Shown piece by piece: positions 9,402 through 19,319 of a stretch of 41,354 nucleotides of DNA. The position numbers and the translations under genes were made by a program. Origin of the DNA: an uncultured Corynebacterium sp. (GTDB lineage: Bacteria > Actinomycetota > Actinomycetes > Mycobacteriales > Mycobacteriaceae). A model generated the notes under the pieces. It ran no database searches. It had not been told where the DNA came from and worked only from the letters and a program-made list of their open reading frames with translations. How positions within the stretch are numbered: position 1 is the first letter of the stretch; each line of letters starts with the position of its first letter. The stretch is taken from the NCBI RefSeq assembly GCF_945649885.1, contig NZ_CALZFS010000008.1, forward strand, positions 1-41,354. The letters run 5' to 3'.

Positions 9402-12400
9402 ATGATTACTTCTGAAAACACCCCTACGCGAGCCGAACTGTACGAACTCCTCAGCGGAGTTTCACTCACGGACGAACGCGTCTTCCGCCGACGCCTCCAC
9501 AAGGCACGCTCCCCCAGGGCGTTGACTGCCATCAAGGCGGACATCGCCAAGGCTGCCACGCTTGTCGATGCCCGGGCTGACCGTATCCCGGCCATTACCT
9601 ACCCGGCGACATTGCCGGTGAGCGCCCGTCGTGAGGACATCGCTGAGGCAATCCGTGACAACCAGGTGGTCATCATCGCCGGTGAGACCGGTTCGGGTAA
9701 GACCACCCAGATCCCGAAGATTTGTCTGCAACTGGGTCGGGGTCGCCGTGGGCTCATCGGGCATACCCAGCCACGTCGACTGGCGGCCCGTACTGTTGCC
9801 GAGCGCATTGCAGAGGAACTCGATCAAGAGATTGGTGAAACTGTTGGTTATGCCATCCGTTTCGATGACCGTGTCTCCTCCTCCACCTCAGTGAAGCTGA
9901 TGACTGACGGCATCCTGCTGGCAGAGATGCAGCGTGATCGTTTTCTCAACGCCTATGACACGATCATCATCGATGAGGCCCATGAACGATCCCTCAACAT
10001 CGACTTCCTCCTTGGTTACCTGCGCCAGCTGCTTCCCAGGCGCCCGGATCTCAAGGTCATTATCACTTCAGCCACGATTGATCCAGAACGTTTCGCGGAA
10101 CACTTCTCTGGTCCATCTGGTAAGCCGGCTCCCATCATCGAGGTGTCTGGTCGGACCTTCCCCGTCGAGATCCGTTACCGCCCCCTCGAGGTGATTCAGG
10201 GTGACAAGATCATCGATATTGATCCACTCGATGGTCTCTGCAACGCCCTTGAGGAACTCATGGCTGAGGGCAGGGGCGATATTCTCTGTTTCTTCCCCGG
10301 CGAACGTGACATTCGTGACGCCATGGAAGCCATCGAGGGTCGTAAATGGAAGGGTGTGGAGGTCACTCCCCTGTTTGGTCGACTCTCCAACCAGGAGCAG
10401 CACCGGGTGTTCAGTCCGCATTCCGGGCGTCGCATCGTGTTGTCCACCAACATCGCGGAAACCTCCCTGACGGTGCCCGGTATCCACTACGTGGTGGATA
10501 CCGGAACAGCACGTATCTCGCGGTATTCAGTGCGGACCAAGGTTCAGCGTCTGCCCATCGAGCCGATCTCCCAGGCCAGCGCCAATCAGCGTTCCGGCCG
10601 TTGTGGTCGTGTCGCCGATGGTATTGCCGTCCGTCTCTATTCCGAGGAGGATTTTGAGTCTCGTCCGGAGTTCACTGATCCAGAAATTGTGCGTACCAAT
10701 CTGGCCAGCGTCATTTTGCGGATGGCATCCCTTCGACTGGGCGATATCAATGATTTTCCTTTCCTTCAGGTTCCGGAGCAGCGTTCCATCCGTGATGGAC
10801 TACTCCTCCTACATGAGCTCGGTGCGCTGGCAGAAGAAGCCGCTGAGGATGGCTCCCCGAAGCTGACCCCCACCGGCCGGGATATTGCCAATATTCCTGT
10901 GGATCCACGCATGGCCCGCATGCTTGTGGAGGCACAGAAACTCGGAGCCTTGCACCCGGTGATGGTCATCGTGGCTGCCATGACCATCCAGGATGTTCGC
11001 GAACGTCCTCTGGAGTTCCAGGCGCAGGCAGACCAGGCCCATGCCCGCTTCAAGGATGTCACGAGTGACTTCCTCAGTTTCCTGAAACTGTGGGAATATA
11101 TTAGTGATCAGCGTGACTTAAGCAGTGGTAACGCCTTCCGCAAACAGATGAAGAAAGAGTTCCTCCACTACATGCGTATCCGCGAGTGGTGGGATCTGGT
11201 ACGCCAGCTGGAACAGGTAGGACAGCAATTAGGCTGGTCTGCAAAAGAGAACGTCGCAGGTACTGCAAGTCCTGACATCATCCACCAGTCGCTGCTGTCA
11301 GGTCTGCTCTCCCAGATCGGTTCCCGTGACGGGGAAAGCAGGGAATTCACCGGTTCTCGGGGCACTAAATTCATGGTGTTTCCCGGCTCCTCACTAGCCA
11401 AGAAACCACCACAGTTCGTCATGGCCGGTCAGCTTGTTGAAACCTCCCGTCTGTGGGCCCGTGATGTTGCCAAGATCGAACCGGAGTGGGTAGAAAAACT
11501 TGCCGGTCCCCTGCTTAAACATCAGTATTCTGAGCCGCATTGGTCAACAAAACGTGGTGCCGCGATGGTCCACCAGAAGTCCACGCTCTATGGCGTCACC
11601 ATCATTGCCGACAGAGTTGTTCCCTATCACACGGTGGATCCGGTGGCTGCCCGTGATCTGTTCATCCGTCATGCACTCATTGAAGGTGAATGGACCACCC
11701 ACCACCGTTTCTTCCACGATAATGCTGCCAAACTGGAAGATATTGCTGAACTTGAGGCGAAGGCACGCCGCCGCGACATCATCGTCGATGAGGAAACACT
11801 CTTTGATTTCTATGATGCGAAGCTTCCTGACACAGCAACCACGTCACGGAACTTTGATGCCTGGTGGAAGAAGACCTCCCGTAATCAACCCGACCTCCTT
11901 GATTTTGACCCAGAGGAACTCATCAATGCTGATACTGATGCCATCAGCGAGGAGGCTTTCCCCGATAAGTGGCAGAAAGGTGGTTTGATCTTCGACTTGA
12001 ATTACCACTTCGAACCAGGGCACAAAGATGACGGTGTCACGGTTCTGGTTCCGGTTCCGGTACTCGGCGGCCTGGACACCGAAGGATTCGATTGGTTGGT
12101 GCCCGGTGTACGTCTTGATCTGGTCACCGAACTCATCAGAACACTACCGAAGGCTCTGAGGCGTTCAGTGGTTCCCGCCCCTGAGTTCGCCAAGCGTTCG
12201 ATGCCGCTCCTGCGTCCCTACATGTCACCCCTGGCTACCCAGCTGGCAGAGGCACTGCATTCATTGGGTGGCGCAGGGATCAATGCCTCAGATTTTTCTC
12301 TCCAGAAGCTTCCTGATCATCTGCGCATCACTTACGCCGCCGTGGATAAGCGTGGTGAGATCATCGACCGGGACAAGAGCCTGGACAAGCTCAAGGAGCG

Positions 12401-13310
12401 TCGGGCCAATCAGATTAGGGCTTCAGTGTCACGGGTAGCACGAACCTCTGAGCAGGATGAAGCAACCTCATGGACCCCCGAGACTCTCGGTTCCATCAAT
12501 GAGGAGGTTGACACCACGGTTGATGGTCAGAAGGTCACGGCCTTCCCTGCCCTGGTGGTCTCACCGACAGGGGTCTCAGTCAAGGTCTTTCCCACTCGTG
12601 CCGCCGCTGATGCGTCGATGATCACCTCGACACTGACCCTGTTGATGCGTGAAATCGAGGTTAATCCGAAGCAGATGGTCAAGGGTCTGCCCTTGCAGCA
12701 GCGTGTCGCCGTGGACAATTACCCTCACGGAGGTTCCGAGGGGTTGGTCTCTGATGCCCGCATCGCAGCGATCCGTGATCTCATGTTCGCCAATGGTGGC
12801 GCTGTCCGCACCCCAGAGGAGTTTGAAAAGCTCCTCGCTGTTGTGAAGCCAGCTGCTGCTGGTGAAGTCCGGCGCACCATTGTTGATCTCGCGCCAGCGT
12901 TGGTTCTTTATGCCAATGTCATGTCGGAGCTGGAAGGGTGGACCGGCCCGGCTATTGATGACATGATGTCCCAGCTGGAATTCCTCTTGCCGAAACAGGC
13001 AATCAGTATCCATGGGGCACAACGTCTGCGGCATCTCCCACGGTATCTCCATGCGATGACGATCAGGATGGAGGAGATGAATCGGGACCCCGATCGTGAT
13101 GCGGACCGTCAGGATGAGATCAATGCGGTGAAGGACTACCTAGACACTCGACTGGCTAAGTTGCCGACCAATCGCCGTGCCACCCGGGAAGTGAAGGATA
13201 TCCGCTGGCAGATCCAGGAACTCCGGGTCAGTTTATTTGCACAACGGCTCGGCACTCCCATGCCGGTATCGGTGCAGCGCATCAAGAAGATGGTGGATAA
13301 ACTCCGGTAG
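9402..13310 (+). CDS. hrpA: ATP-dependent RNA helicase HrpA
   Basis: GETGSGKTTQIPKICLQLGRG, DEAHERSLNIDFLLGYL, TSATID, STNIAETSLTVPGIHYVVDTG, QRSGRCGRVADG; 1302 aa DEAH/RHA-type. Confidence 0.95.
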   Translation: MITSENTPTRAELYELLSGVSLTDERVFRRRLHKARSPRALTAIKADIAKAATLVDARADRIPAITYPATLPVSARREDIAEAIRDNQVVIIAGETGSGKTTQIPKICLQLGRGRRGLIGHTQPRRLAARTVAERIAEELDQEIGETVGYAIRFDDRVSSSTSVKLMTDGILLAEMQRDRFLNAYDTIIIDEAHERSLNIDFLLGYLRQLLPRRPDLKVIITSATIDPERFAEHFSGPSGKPAPIIEVSGRTFPVEIRYRPLEVIQGDKIIDIDPLDGLCNALEELMAEGRGDILCFFPGERDIRDAMEAIEGRKWKGVEVTPLFGRLSNQEQHRVFSPHSGRRIVLSTNIAETSLTVPGIHYVVDTGTARISRYSVRTKVQRLPIEPISQASANQRSGRCGRVADGIAVRLYSEEDFESRPEFTDPEIVRTNLASVILRMASLRLGDINDFPFLQVPEQRSIRDGLLLLHELGALAEEAAEDGSPKLTPTGRDIANIPVDPRMARMLVEAQKLGALHPVMVIVAAMTIQDVRERPLEFQAQADQAHARFKDVTSDFLSFLKLWEYISDQRDLSSGNAFRKQMKKEFLHYMRIREWWDLVRQLEQVGQQLGWSAKENVAGTASPDIIHQSLLSGLLSQIGSRDGESREFTGSRGTKFMVFPGSSLAKKPPQFVMAGQLVETSRLWARDVAKIEPEWVEKLAGPLLKHQYSEPHWSTKRGAAMVHQKSTLYGVTIIADRVVPYHTVDPVAARDLFIRHALIEGEWTTHHRFFHDNAAKLEDIAELEAKARRRDIIVDEETLFDFYDAKLPDTATTSRNFDAWWKKTSRNQPDLLDFDPEELINADTDAISEEAFPDKWQKGGLIFDLNYHFEPGHKDDGVTVLVPVPVLGGLDTEGFDWLVPGVRLDLVTELIRTLPKALRRSVVPAPEFAKRSMPLLRPYMSPLATQLAEALHSLGGAGINASDFSLQKLPDHLRITYAAVDKRGEIIDRDKSLDKLKERRANQIRASVSRVARTSEQDEATSWTPETLGSINEEVDTTVDGQKVTAFPALVVSPTGVSVKVFPTRAAADASMITSTLTLLMREIEVNPKQMVKGLPLQQRVAVDNYPHGGSEGLVSDARIAAIRDLMFANGGAVRTPEEFEKLLAVVKPAAAGEVRRTIVDLAPALVLYANVMSELEGWTGPAIDDMMSQLEFLLPKQAISIHGAQRLRHLPRYLHAMTIRMEEMNRDPDRDADRQDEINAVKDYLDTRLAKLPTNRRATREVKDIRWQIQELRVSLFAQRLGTPMPVSVQRIKKMVDKLR

Positions 13311-13321
13311 CTGATAAGCAG

Positions 13322-13362
13322 AAAAAAAGGGGGGCTGACTTGAGATTAGCCCTCTTTTTCCT
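13322..13362 (+). terminator. Intrinsic terminator after hrpA
   Basis: aaaaaaaggggggct ... agccctctttttcctttt hairpin plus T-tract. Confidence 0.65.
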
Positions 13363-13411
13363 TTTGCACATTTTCCCGCTCGCCAACCCGACGGAGGTGT
13401 TGTCACAAGGC

Positions 13412-13867
13412 CTAGTCCTCATCTTTACGTCGGCGCATCAACCGGATTTCCTTTTCAAAATCATCAGCATCCTCAAATGACTTATAAACGGAGGCAAAAC
13501 GCAGATACGCCACCTCGTCAAGTTCGCGGAGAGGGTCCAGGATGGCCAGACCGATGTCATTGGCACGGATCTGGGAACTGCCACTACTGCGGACAGTCTC
13601 CTCCACCTGCTGTGCCAGCCGCTTGAGTGAATCATCGGAGACATCGCGCCCCTGGCAGGCCCGTCGCACACCCGTGACCACCTTTTCCCTGCTGAAAGGT
13701 TCAGTAACACCATTTCTCTTGAGAACCAGTAGAATGGCTTTCTCAATGGTGGTGAATCTACCTTCGCATTCACTGCATTCCCGGCGACGTCGAATGGCAC
13801 TACCTGCCTCGATGACCCGTGAATCTATAACTTTGGAATGTCCGTGCTGACAAAACGGGCAATACAT
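13412..13867 (-). CDS. nrdR: Transcriptional repressor NrdR
   Basis: [17 protein letters not shown]...[12 protein letters not shown] zinc finger and ATP-cone ([14 protein letters not shown]). Confidence 0.97.
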   Translation of the reverse strand: MYCPFCQHGHSKVIDSRVIEAGSAIRRRRECSECEGRFTTIEKAILLVLKRNGVTEPFSREKVVTGVRRACQGRDVSDDSLKRLAQQVEETVRSSGSSQIRANDIGLAILDPLRELDEVAYLRFASVYKSFEDADDFEKEIRLMRRRKDED

Positions 13868-13988
13868 GGACCCAGATCCTTCCCTGTAGGGGTGCCCGCC
13901 ATCCTTGTGTGGATAGGGGAAGCTCTGTTCAGCTTAGGCCACACCTTCCATGAACCTCCATCACAGACAGGCCCTGAACCGATGTCCT

Positions 13989-14414
13989 CTAGTCCAGGCT
14001 GACACCCACCCGCTGGGATCCACCATAAGGCTCAATCGGTTCTTCCTGTGCCTCTTGTGAAAGGAGGATTCCGACAAAGATCGCCAGCCCAAAGATTGCC
14101 CCGCCAGCCCACTGTTTAACATTTTCCATAATCGAACGTGGAGACTCTCCAGAGTTTCCCTTTTCCCGCAGGAGGTCTGCAGCCTCTGGCACAGGGCGCG
14201 CAATCCCATAGCCGCTCCCATGGCGTTGAACATGCACGCCATAGGGAGGCGAAAAACGGGTGCGATTCGAACTGTCAAGCGTTCGAACACGTACGGGTCG
14301 GGAGGGAGCAACCCCTTCCCGCCCACCTGCCCAAACAGCGGCGGGGGGAACAGTCAGGTCAGGGACTGGCCGGTCATTACCTAGCCTGCCACCTGCATCA
14401 ATCGACATCGCCAT
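13989..14414 (-). CDS. divS: SOS-induced cell-division suppressor DivS-like (single TM)
   Basis: Divergent from lexA and next to nrdR as in C. glutamicum; one TM segment (WAGGAIFGLAIFVGILL); strong aggagag RBS before ATG at 14414, preferred over ORF start 14462. Confidence 0.75.
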   Translation of the reverse strand: MAMSIDAGGRLGNDRPVPDLTVPPAAVWAGGREGVAPSRPVRVRTLDSSNRTRFSPPYGVHVQRHGSGYGIARPVPEAADLLREKGNSGESPRSIMENVKQWAGGAIFGLAIFVGILLSQEAQEEPIEPYGGSQRVGVSLD

Positions 14415-14477
14415 GGTTCTCTCCTGTTCGTCTGCCTGCATTCTAGGAACAGGCCTGGACACTATCGAACATCATTT

Positions 14478-14493
14478 TCGTTCAGGTGTTCGA
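14478..14493. promoter_or_regulatory. LexA (SOS) box 1
   Basis: TCGTTCAGGTGTTCGA versus actinobacterial consensus TCGAAC-N4-GTTCGA, 10 of 12 defined positions. Confidence 0.75.
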
Positions 14494-14557
14494 CTTTGGC
14501 TTCTTGTTCGATTTATATCACCTTGGGAAAAAGATGTCTAGAATATTCCCGGAAACA

Positions 14558-14573
14558 TCGAACACTCGTACCA
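14558..14573. promoter_or_regulatory. LexA (SOS) box 2
   Basis: TCGAACACTCGTACCA, 10 of 12 defined positions of TCGAAC-N4-GTTCGA. Confidence 0.65.
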
Positions 14574-14749
14574 TTTCCGCAGGCGGGCATGTATGGTTAA
14601 GACTTGAGAAAGAAAAAATGGTTCGAACAGTCCCGAGTGTTGAACCGCTTCTGGAACTACACCGCGCCGGACAGGGTGCAGAGAATGGTCAATATCCCCC
14701 TGACCATCGCCTCACACCATCAGCGCCCAAATGGAAGGACCCCTCCCCC

Positions 14750-15505
14750 ATGTCCACCGAGAAGACCCCCAAGGCCCGCGGCAGTCGTGGCAGCCGCACG
14801 GTGAAGATGCTGCCTAATGGCAAGCCTGATCCCGCCAGCCTGTCTGACAGGCAGCGCAGGATCCTGGAGGTGATTCGAGATGCAGTGGTTCTGCGTGGTT
14901 ACCCACCAAGCATTCGTGAAATCGGCGATGCCGCAGGACTCCAGTCAACGTCATCGGTCGCCTACCAGCTCAAGGAGCTGGAGAAGAAGGGCTTCCTACG
15001 CCGTGACCCCAACAAGCCACGCGCGGTGGATGTCCGACACCTTCCAGACACGGACACCCGCCCCAAGGTCGGACCGAAGTCCAAGTCCAAGAACGCCGCG
15101 CATTCCGCACCAAATGAGGACTTGGCGAGTGCAACCTCATTCATCCCCGTGGTGGGCAAGATTGCTGCAGGTAATCCCATCCTGGCGGAACAAAATATTG
15201 AAGAATACTATCCGCTCCCCGCAGAAATCGTCGGTGATGGTGAGCTGTACATGCTCGAGGTCATTGGTGAGTCCATGCGAGATGCTGGCATCCTCAGCGG
15301 CGATTGGGTGGTTGTCCGCTCACAGCCTGTCGCTGAACAGGGTGAGTTTGTGGCAGCGATGATTGATGGTGAAGCCACCGTCAAGGAGTTCCATAAGGAC
15401 GCGTCCGGCGTCTGGCTCCTGCCGCACAATGATTCCTTCGCCCCCATCTCCGGAGAAAATGCTGAAATCATGGGCAAGGTAGTCTCCGTGATGCGAAAGC
15501 TCTGA
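14750..15505 (+). CDS. lexA: SOS repressor LexA
   Basis: [51 protein letters not shown] wHTH; AAG cleavage context ([10 protein letters not shown]); GESMRDAG Ser and ATVKEF Lys dyad. Start 14750 is inferred; the ORF is open from 14486. Confidence 0.95.
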   Translation: MSTEKTPKARGSRGSRTVKMLPNGKPDPASLSDRQRRILEVIRDAVVLRGYPPSIREIGDAAGLQSTSSVAYQLKELEKKGFLRRDPNKPRAVDVRHLPDTDTRPKVGPKSKSKNAAHSAPNEDLASATSFIPVVGKIAAGNPILAEQNIEEYYPLPAEIVGDGELYMLEVIGESMRDAGILSGDWVVVRSQPVAEQGEFVAAMIDGEATVKEFHKDASGVWLLPHNDSFAPISGENAEIMGKVVSVMRKL

Positions 15506-15523
15506 TCGCACCAGCATCCACTG

Positions 15524-15560
15524 CCCCGTTTGTGAGTTCGCCTTGAACATGCAAACGGGG
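15524..15560 (+). terminator. Terminator-like hairpin after lexA
   Basis: ccccgtttg / caaacgggg perfect 9-bp stem followed by ttcctcttt. Confidence 0.6.
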
Positions 15561-15610
15561 TTCCTCTTTGGTGACCACGTTCGGGGGTGAACCCTTATCC
15601 GCATAAACAA

Positions 15611-15643
15611 GGTGTTTCAAAGTGGGTTTATTGTGGGTTTCGC
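15611..15643 (+). repeat. Three imperfect 11-bp tandem units upstream of sugR
   Basis: ggtgtttcaaa / gtgggtttatt / gtgggtttcgc. Confidence 0.7.
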
Positions 15644-15811
15644 AAGGTCTTGTAGCTTTTACAGCATTATCGCTGCCCGATTTATTGAGATTGCGCTGTT
15701 CCTACCCCTGCTACCCATAACTTTTTGTAGGAAACAGCTGTCCAATGGTGCGATAATGGAAACCAATATCGGGCATATATACGAAAATTTCTTTTTGTTT
15801 TAAGGAGTGGC

Positions 15812-16591
15812 ATGTACGCAGAAGAACGACGCCGTCAGATCGCGTCATTGACAGCGGTTGAAGGACGGGTCAATGTCACTGAACTTGCCGGCCGTTTCGA
15901 TGTTACTGCGGAGACCATCCGACGGGACCTGGCCGTGCTCGACCGCGAGGGGATTGTCCACCGCGTCCATGGCGGCGCTGTCGCCACCCAGTCTTTCCAA
16001 ACCACTGAATTGAGCCTTGATACCCGGTTCCGCTCCGCGTCATCGGCCAAATATTCAATCGCCAAGGCTGCCATGCAGTTCCTCCCTCCGGTCAATGGGG
16101 GTATGTTCCTTGATGCCGGAACCACAGTTACTGCGTTGGCTGATCTCATTGCTGAGCACCCCCATGCTAAACAGTGGTCGATTGTCACCAACTGCCTGCC
16201 CATCGCCCTCAGCCTGGCCAACACCGGATTAGATGATGTCCAGCTTCTCGGTGGCAGTGTCCGAGCGATCACCCAGGCAGTCGTTGGGGATACAGCTCTT
16301 CGCACCCTTGCGCTGATGCGTGCGGATGTGGTGTTCATCGGTACGAATGCGCTCACCCTTGATCATGGTCTTTCAACTGCTGATTCCCAGGAAGCCGCCA
16401 TGAAGTCAGCCATGATCACCAACGCCCACAAGGTAGTTGTCCTGTGCGACTCCACCAAGATGGGTACGGACTACCTGGTCAGCTTCGGTTCTATTGATGA
16501 CATTGATGTCGTGGTGACTGATTCCGGTGCGCCTGAGTCCTTCATCCAGCAGCTGAAGGAACATGATGTCGAGGTCGTGATCGCAGAATGA
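15812..16591 (+). CDS. sugR: DeoR-family regulator, SugR orthologue
   Basis: MYAEERRRQIASLTAVEGRVNVTELAGRFDVTAETIRRDLAVLDREGIVHRVHGGAV DeoR HTH; synteny with PTS cluster as in C. glutamicum. Confidence 0.92.
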   Translation: MYAEERRRQIASLTAVEGRVNVTELAGRFDVTAETIRRDLAVLDREGIVHRVHGGAVATQSFQTTELSLDTRFRSASSAKYSIAKAAMQFLPPVNGGMFLDAGTTVTALADLIAEHPHAKQWSIVTNCLPIALSLANTGLDDVQLLGGSVRAITQAVVGDTALRTLALMRADVVFIGTNALTLDHGLSTADSQEAAMKSAMITNAHKVVVLCDSTKMGTDYLVSFGSIDDIDVVVTDSGAPESFIQQLKEHDVEVVIAE

Positions 16592-17553
16592 TTCTGACAG
16601 TTACCGCCAGCCCTTACCTGCTCATCACCAATGACCTGGGTGAAACGATCACCATTGACACCGTCAATACGATGCACGAGGCATCAACCGTTGCCGGCGG
16701 CTTTGGCACCGGTGTGGCCAACACCCTGTTCCTCGGCGGCATGGAGGCTCTGAGCATCTTCCCTGTTCCGGAGATCTCCCACTATCTACGCCGGGTGAAG
16801 GTGTCGGGCCTACCTCATGAGATCATTCCCGTGGCTGGCCCCATCCCGATGCACCTGACCATGCGCGATCCTGAGGGCAATGAAACGGAGTTCAAGGACT
16901 CCCCCATGCCTCTGGATGCATCCCAATTGGCTATGCTGCGTGATCTCGTTGTCCGCCAGGCTGAAAATGCCAGCTGGGTCCTGCTCGGTGGTGAGCTTCC
17001 CGCGATTGCCCCGGCAGCCTGGTACGTCGATGTTGTCCGTTCACTCAGCCTCTATCATCCTGAGGTCAAGATCGCGATTTCTGCCACTGGGGCTCCCTTG
17101 CGGGCAGTCGTCCGACAGCTTGCTGCATCCCAGCCTCATCTATTGGTGCTCACTGGTGCAGATCTTGAGGTCAGTTGCGATATTGAACCTGGGTCACTGA
17201 GGGAGGCCTGGCATTCCGGCGATAGCCAGAAACTGGTCAGTGCCGCCCGGACCCTGATCACCAAGGGTATTTCTGAGCTCCTGGTCACCATCACCCGCAG
17301 TGAAGCTCTGTTGGTCACCGGTGAGGATGCCTATATCTCCAGATTCACAGGCACCCCTGGTAAACAGGGCGTGACCTGGAGGGAATCCTTTGTGGCTGGT
17401 TTTCTCGCTGCTGCAGAACGCGGACGCACACCTGAGGAGCAGTTGACCTACGCCCTGGCATATGCCAATGCGGAAGGAAGTGAGTGGGATGATTTCATCC
17501 CTACACCGGATCTCGTGCTTACCGATCAGGTGAAGACAACTTTTTTCAACTAG
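16588..17553 (+). CDS. PfkB-family (1-phosphofructokinase-like) protein, predicted catalytically degenerate
   Basis: Full-length alignment by eye to FruK in this window; ATGA overlap with sugR; active-site motifs lost (see findings). Confidence 0.85.
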   Translation: MILTVTASPYLLITNDLGETITIDTVNTMHEASTVAGGFGTGVANTLFLGGMEALSIFPVPEISHYLRRVKVSGLPHEIIPVAGPIPMHLTMRDPEGNETEFKDSPMPLDASQLAMLRDLVVRQAENASWVLLGGELPAIAPAAWYVDVVRSLSLYHPEVKIAISATGAPLRAVVRQLAASQPHLLVLTGADLEVSCDIEPGSLREAWHSGDSQKLVSAARTLITKGISELLVTITRSEALLVTGEDAYISRFTGTPGKQGVTWRESFVAGFLAAAERGRTPEEQLTYALAYANAEGSEWDDFIPTPDLVLTDQVKTTFFN

Positions 17554-17559
17554 TGATCA

Positions 17560-17605
17560 AAAACCGTCCAGTTCAGTGAGAGAAACTCCTGAATTGGACG
17601 GTTTT
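17560..17605. terminator. Bidirectional terminator between convergent genes
   Basis: aaaaccgtccagttcag / ctgaattggacggtttt, 17-bp stem with one G-T pair, A-tract and T-tract ends. Confidence 0.85.
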
Positions 17606-17612
17606 GTTGTTG

Positions 17613-19319
17613 CTAGTGGGCTGCTTCTACTAGCGCACGTACCGCGTCCCGGGCTTCAGTGGCACCCGGGGAGTCAAGGGCTGCGTCAGCTGCTTTCTTG
17701 CAGGTGTCAAGATCCACCTCGGCGAGTTGAGCGCCCACGGCTGCCAGGGCAGTTGAGGCCGCGGACAGGGAATCAACACCCAGTCCGGTGAGTACAACAG
17801 CCAGGAGTGGATCCGCGGCGGCCTCGCCACAGATTCCGACCGGTACATCCTGACGTTTTCCTTCATCACAGGTCATCTTGATCAGGCGCAGCACGGCGGG
17901 CTGCCATGGATCCGTGAGGTAGGCCAGCTCAGGGGACATGCGGTCCGCCGCCATGGCGTACTGGGTGAGGTCATTGGTCCCGATGGAGACAAAGTCCAGG
18001 TGCGGCATGATCTTGTCCGCCATCAGCGCTGCCGCCGGCACCTCGATCATGGCACCCGCTACCAGGCCCCGCTCACGGCACATGTCCGCAAACCACTGTG
18101 CCTCATCAGAGGTCGCGACCATGGGAGCCATCACCCAGGTGGGTGCGTTCTCGTCACGACCTAGGTCAGTGGCTGCCTGTGCCACGGCATCAAGCTGGCG
18201 TTCGAGAAGTTCGACATTGCCCCGTGCGATGCGCAGGCCACGCACTCCCAGGGCGGGGTTCATCTCATCGGGCATGGAGGTGAAGGGGACCGGCTTGTCA
18301 GAGCCGGCGTCCAGGGAGCGGACAACCACCTTTGATTCTGGGAAGGCTTCCAGCACCTGCGCGTAGATCGCTGCCTGCTCATCCACCGAGGGTTCTTCCG
18401 TGGCGGAGAGGAAGCACAGTTCCGTGCGGAAGAGGCCGATACCTTCTGCTTCGGTGGTGGCGGCCTTGCGTGAGGTCACACCATCCTGGACGTTGGCAAG
18501 CAGCTGCACCCGGTGGCCGTCACGGGTTTGTGCCGGGCCACGCCATTCGGCGATCTTGGCTGCGCGTGCTGCGGACTCCTCCACCAGGGCGGTGGCTTCC
18601 GCCTCCTCGGCGTTGAGGGTGATGGTTCCGAGGGAGCCGTCGATAAGCACCTTCGTTCCACTCGTGATGGTTTTGATGCCCGTACCGGTGGCTACGATGC
18701 AGGGCACGTTAAGCTGTCGGGCGATGATCGCTGTGTGACTGGTGGGCCCACCCAGTTCTGTCACCAGTCCGACGAAGAGGTCGGTATCCAGTGCAGCGGT
18801 ATCAGCCGGTGAAAGGTCATCAGCAAACAGGATGACCTGACCATCAACTGCCGGCAGTCCCGGTTCGGCTTCACCACGGAGTTCCGCGATGACTCGATCA
18901 CGGATGTCGCGAAGGTCAGTGGTGCGTTCTGCAATGATGCCACCGGCTTTTTCAAACATGTCGATGAATTTCGTGGTGGCTACCACCACGGAATATTCCG
19001 CCGGATGTCCCCCCTTCACCCCCTTGGCAACTGCCTTGCGCCAACCGCGGTCATTGACCATTCCGGCGGTGGCTTTCAGCACTTCGGCAGCGGGCCCGGT
19101 TGCAGCTTCAGAGCGACGCAACAGACGGCCGGACACGGTTTCCGCAGCCGTGTCAAAACGAGCCTGTTCCGCATTCCGACCTTCTTCCGGGATCACTTCC
19201 CCAGCCTGGGGCAGCTCCGGGCGTGGGCTGATCCATACGGCGTCAGCGTAGCGGATTCCCCCGACAACGCCCGTGCCTTTAAATTCAGTGTCATGACTCA
19301 CATCGGCCATGGTAGCCAC
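17613..19319 (-). CDS. ptsI: Phosphoenolpyruvate-protein phosphotransferase, PTS enzyme I
   Basis: GGPTSHTAIIARQLNVPCIV active-site His segment; FRTELCFL; MIEVPAAALMADKI; SIGTNDLTQYAMAADR; GICGEAAADP. Confidence 0.97.
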   Translation of the reverse strand: MATMADVSHDTEFKGTGVVGGIRYADAVWISPRPELPQAGEVIPEEGRNAEQARFDTAAETVSGRLLRRSEAATGPAAEVLKATAGMVNDRGWRKAVAKGVKGGHPAEYSVVVATTKFIDMFEKAGGIIAERTTDLRDIRDRVIAELRGEAEPGLPAVDGQVILFADDLSPADTAALDTDLFVGLVTELGGPTSHTAIIARQLNVPCIVATGTGIKTITSGTKVLIDGSLGTITLNAEEAEATALVEESAARAAKIAEWRGPAQTRDGHRVQLLANVQDGVTSRKAATTEAEGIGLFRTELCFLSATEEPSVDEQAAIYAQVLEAFPESKVVVRSLDAGSDKPVPFTSMPDEMNPALGVRGLRIARGNVELLERQLDAVAQAATDLGRDENAPTWVMAPMVATSDEAQWFADMCRERGLVAGAMIEVPAAALMADKIMPHLDFVSIGTNDLTQYAMAADRMSPELAYLTDPWQPAVLRLIKMTCDEGKRQDVPVGICGEAAADPLLAVVLTGLGVDSLSAASTALAAVGAQLAEVDLDTCKKAADAALDSPGATEARDAVRALVEAAH

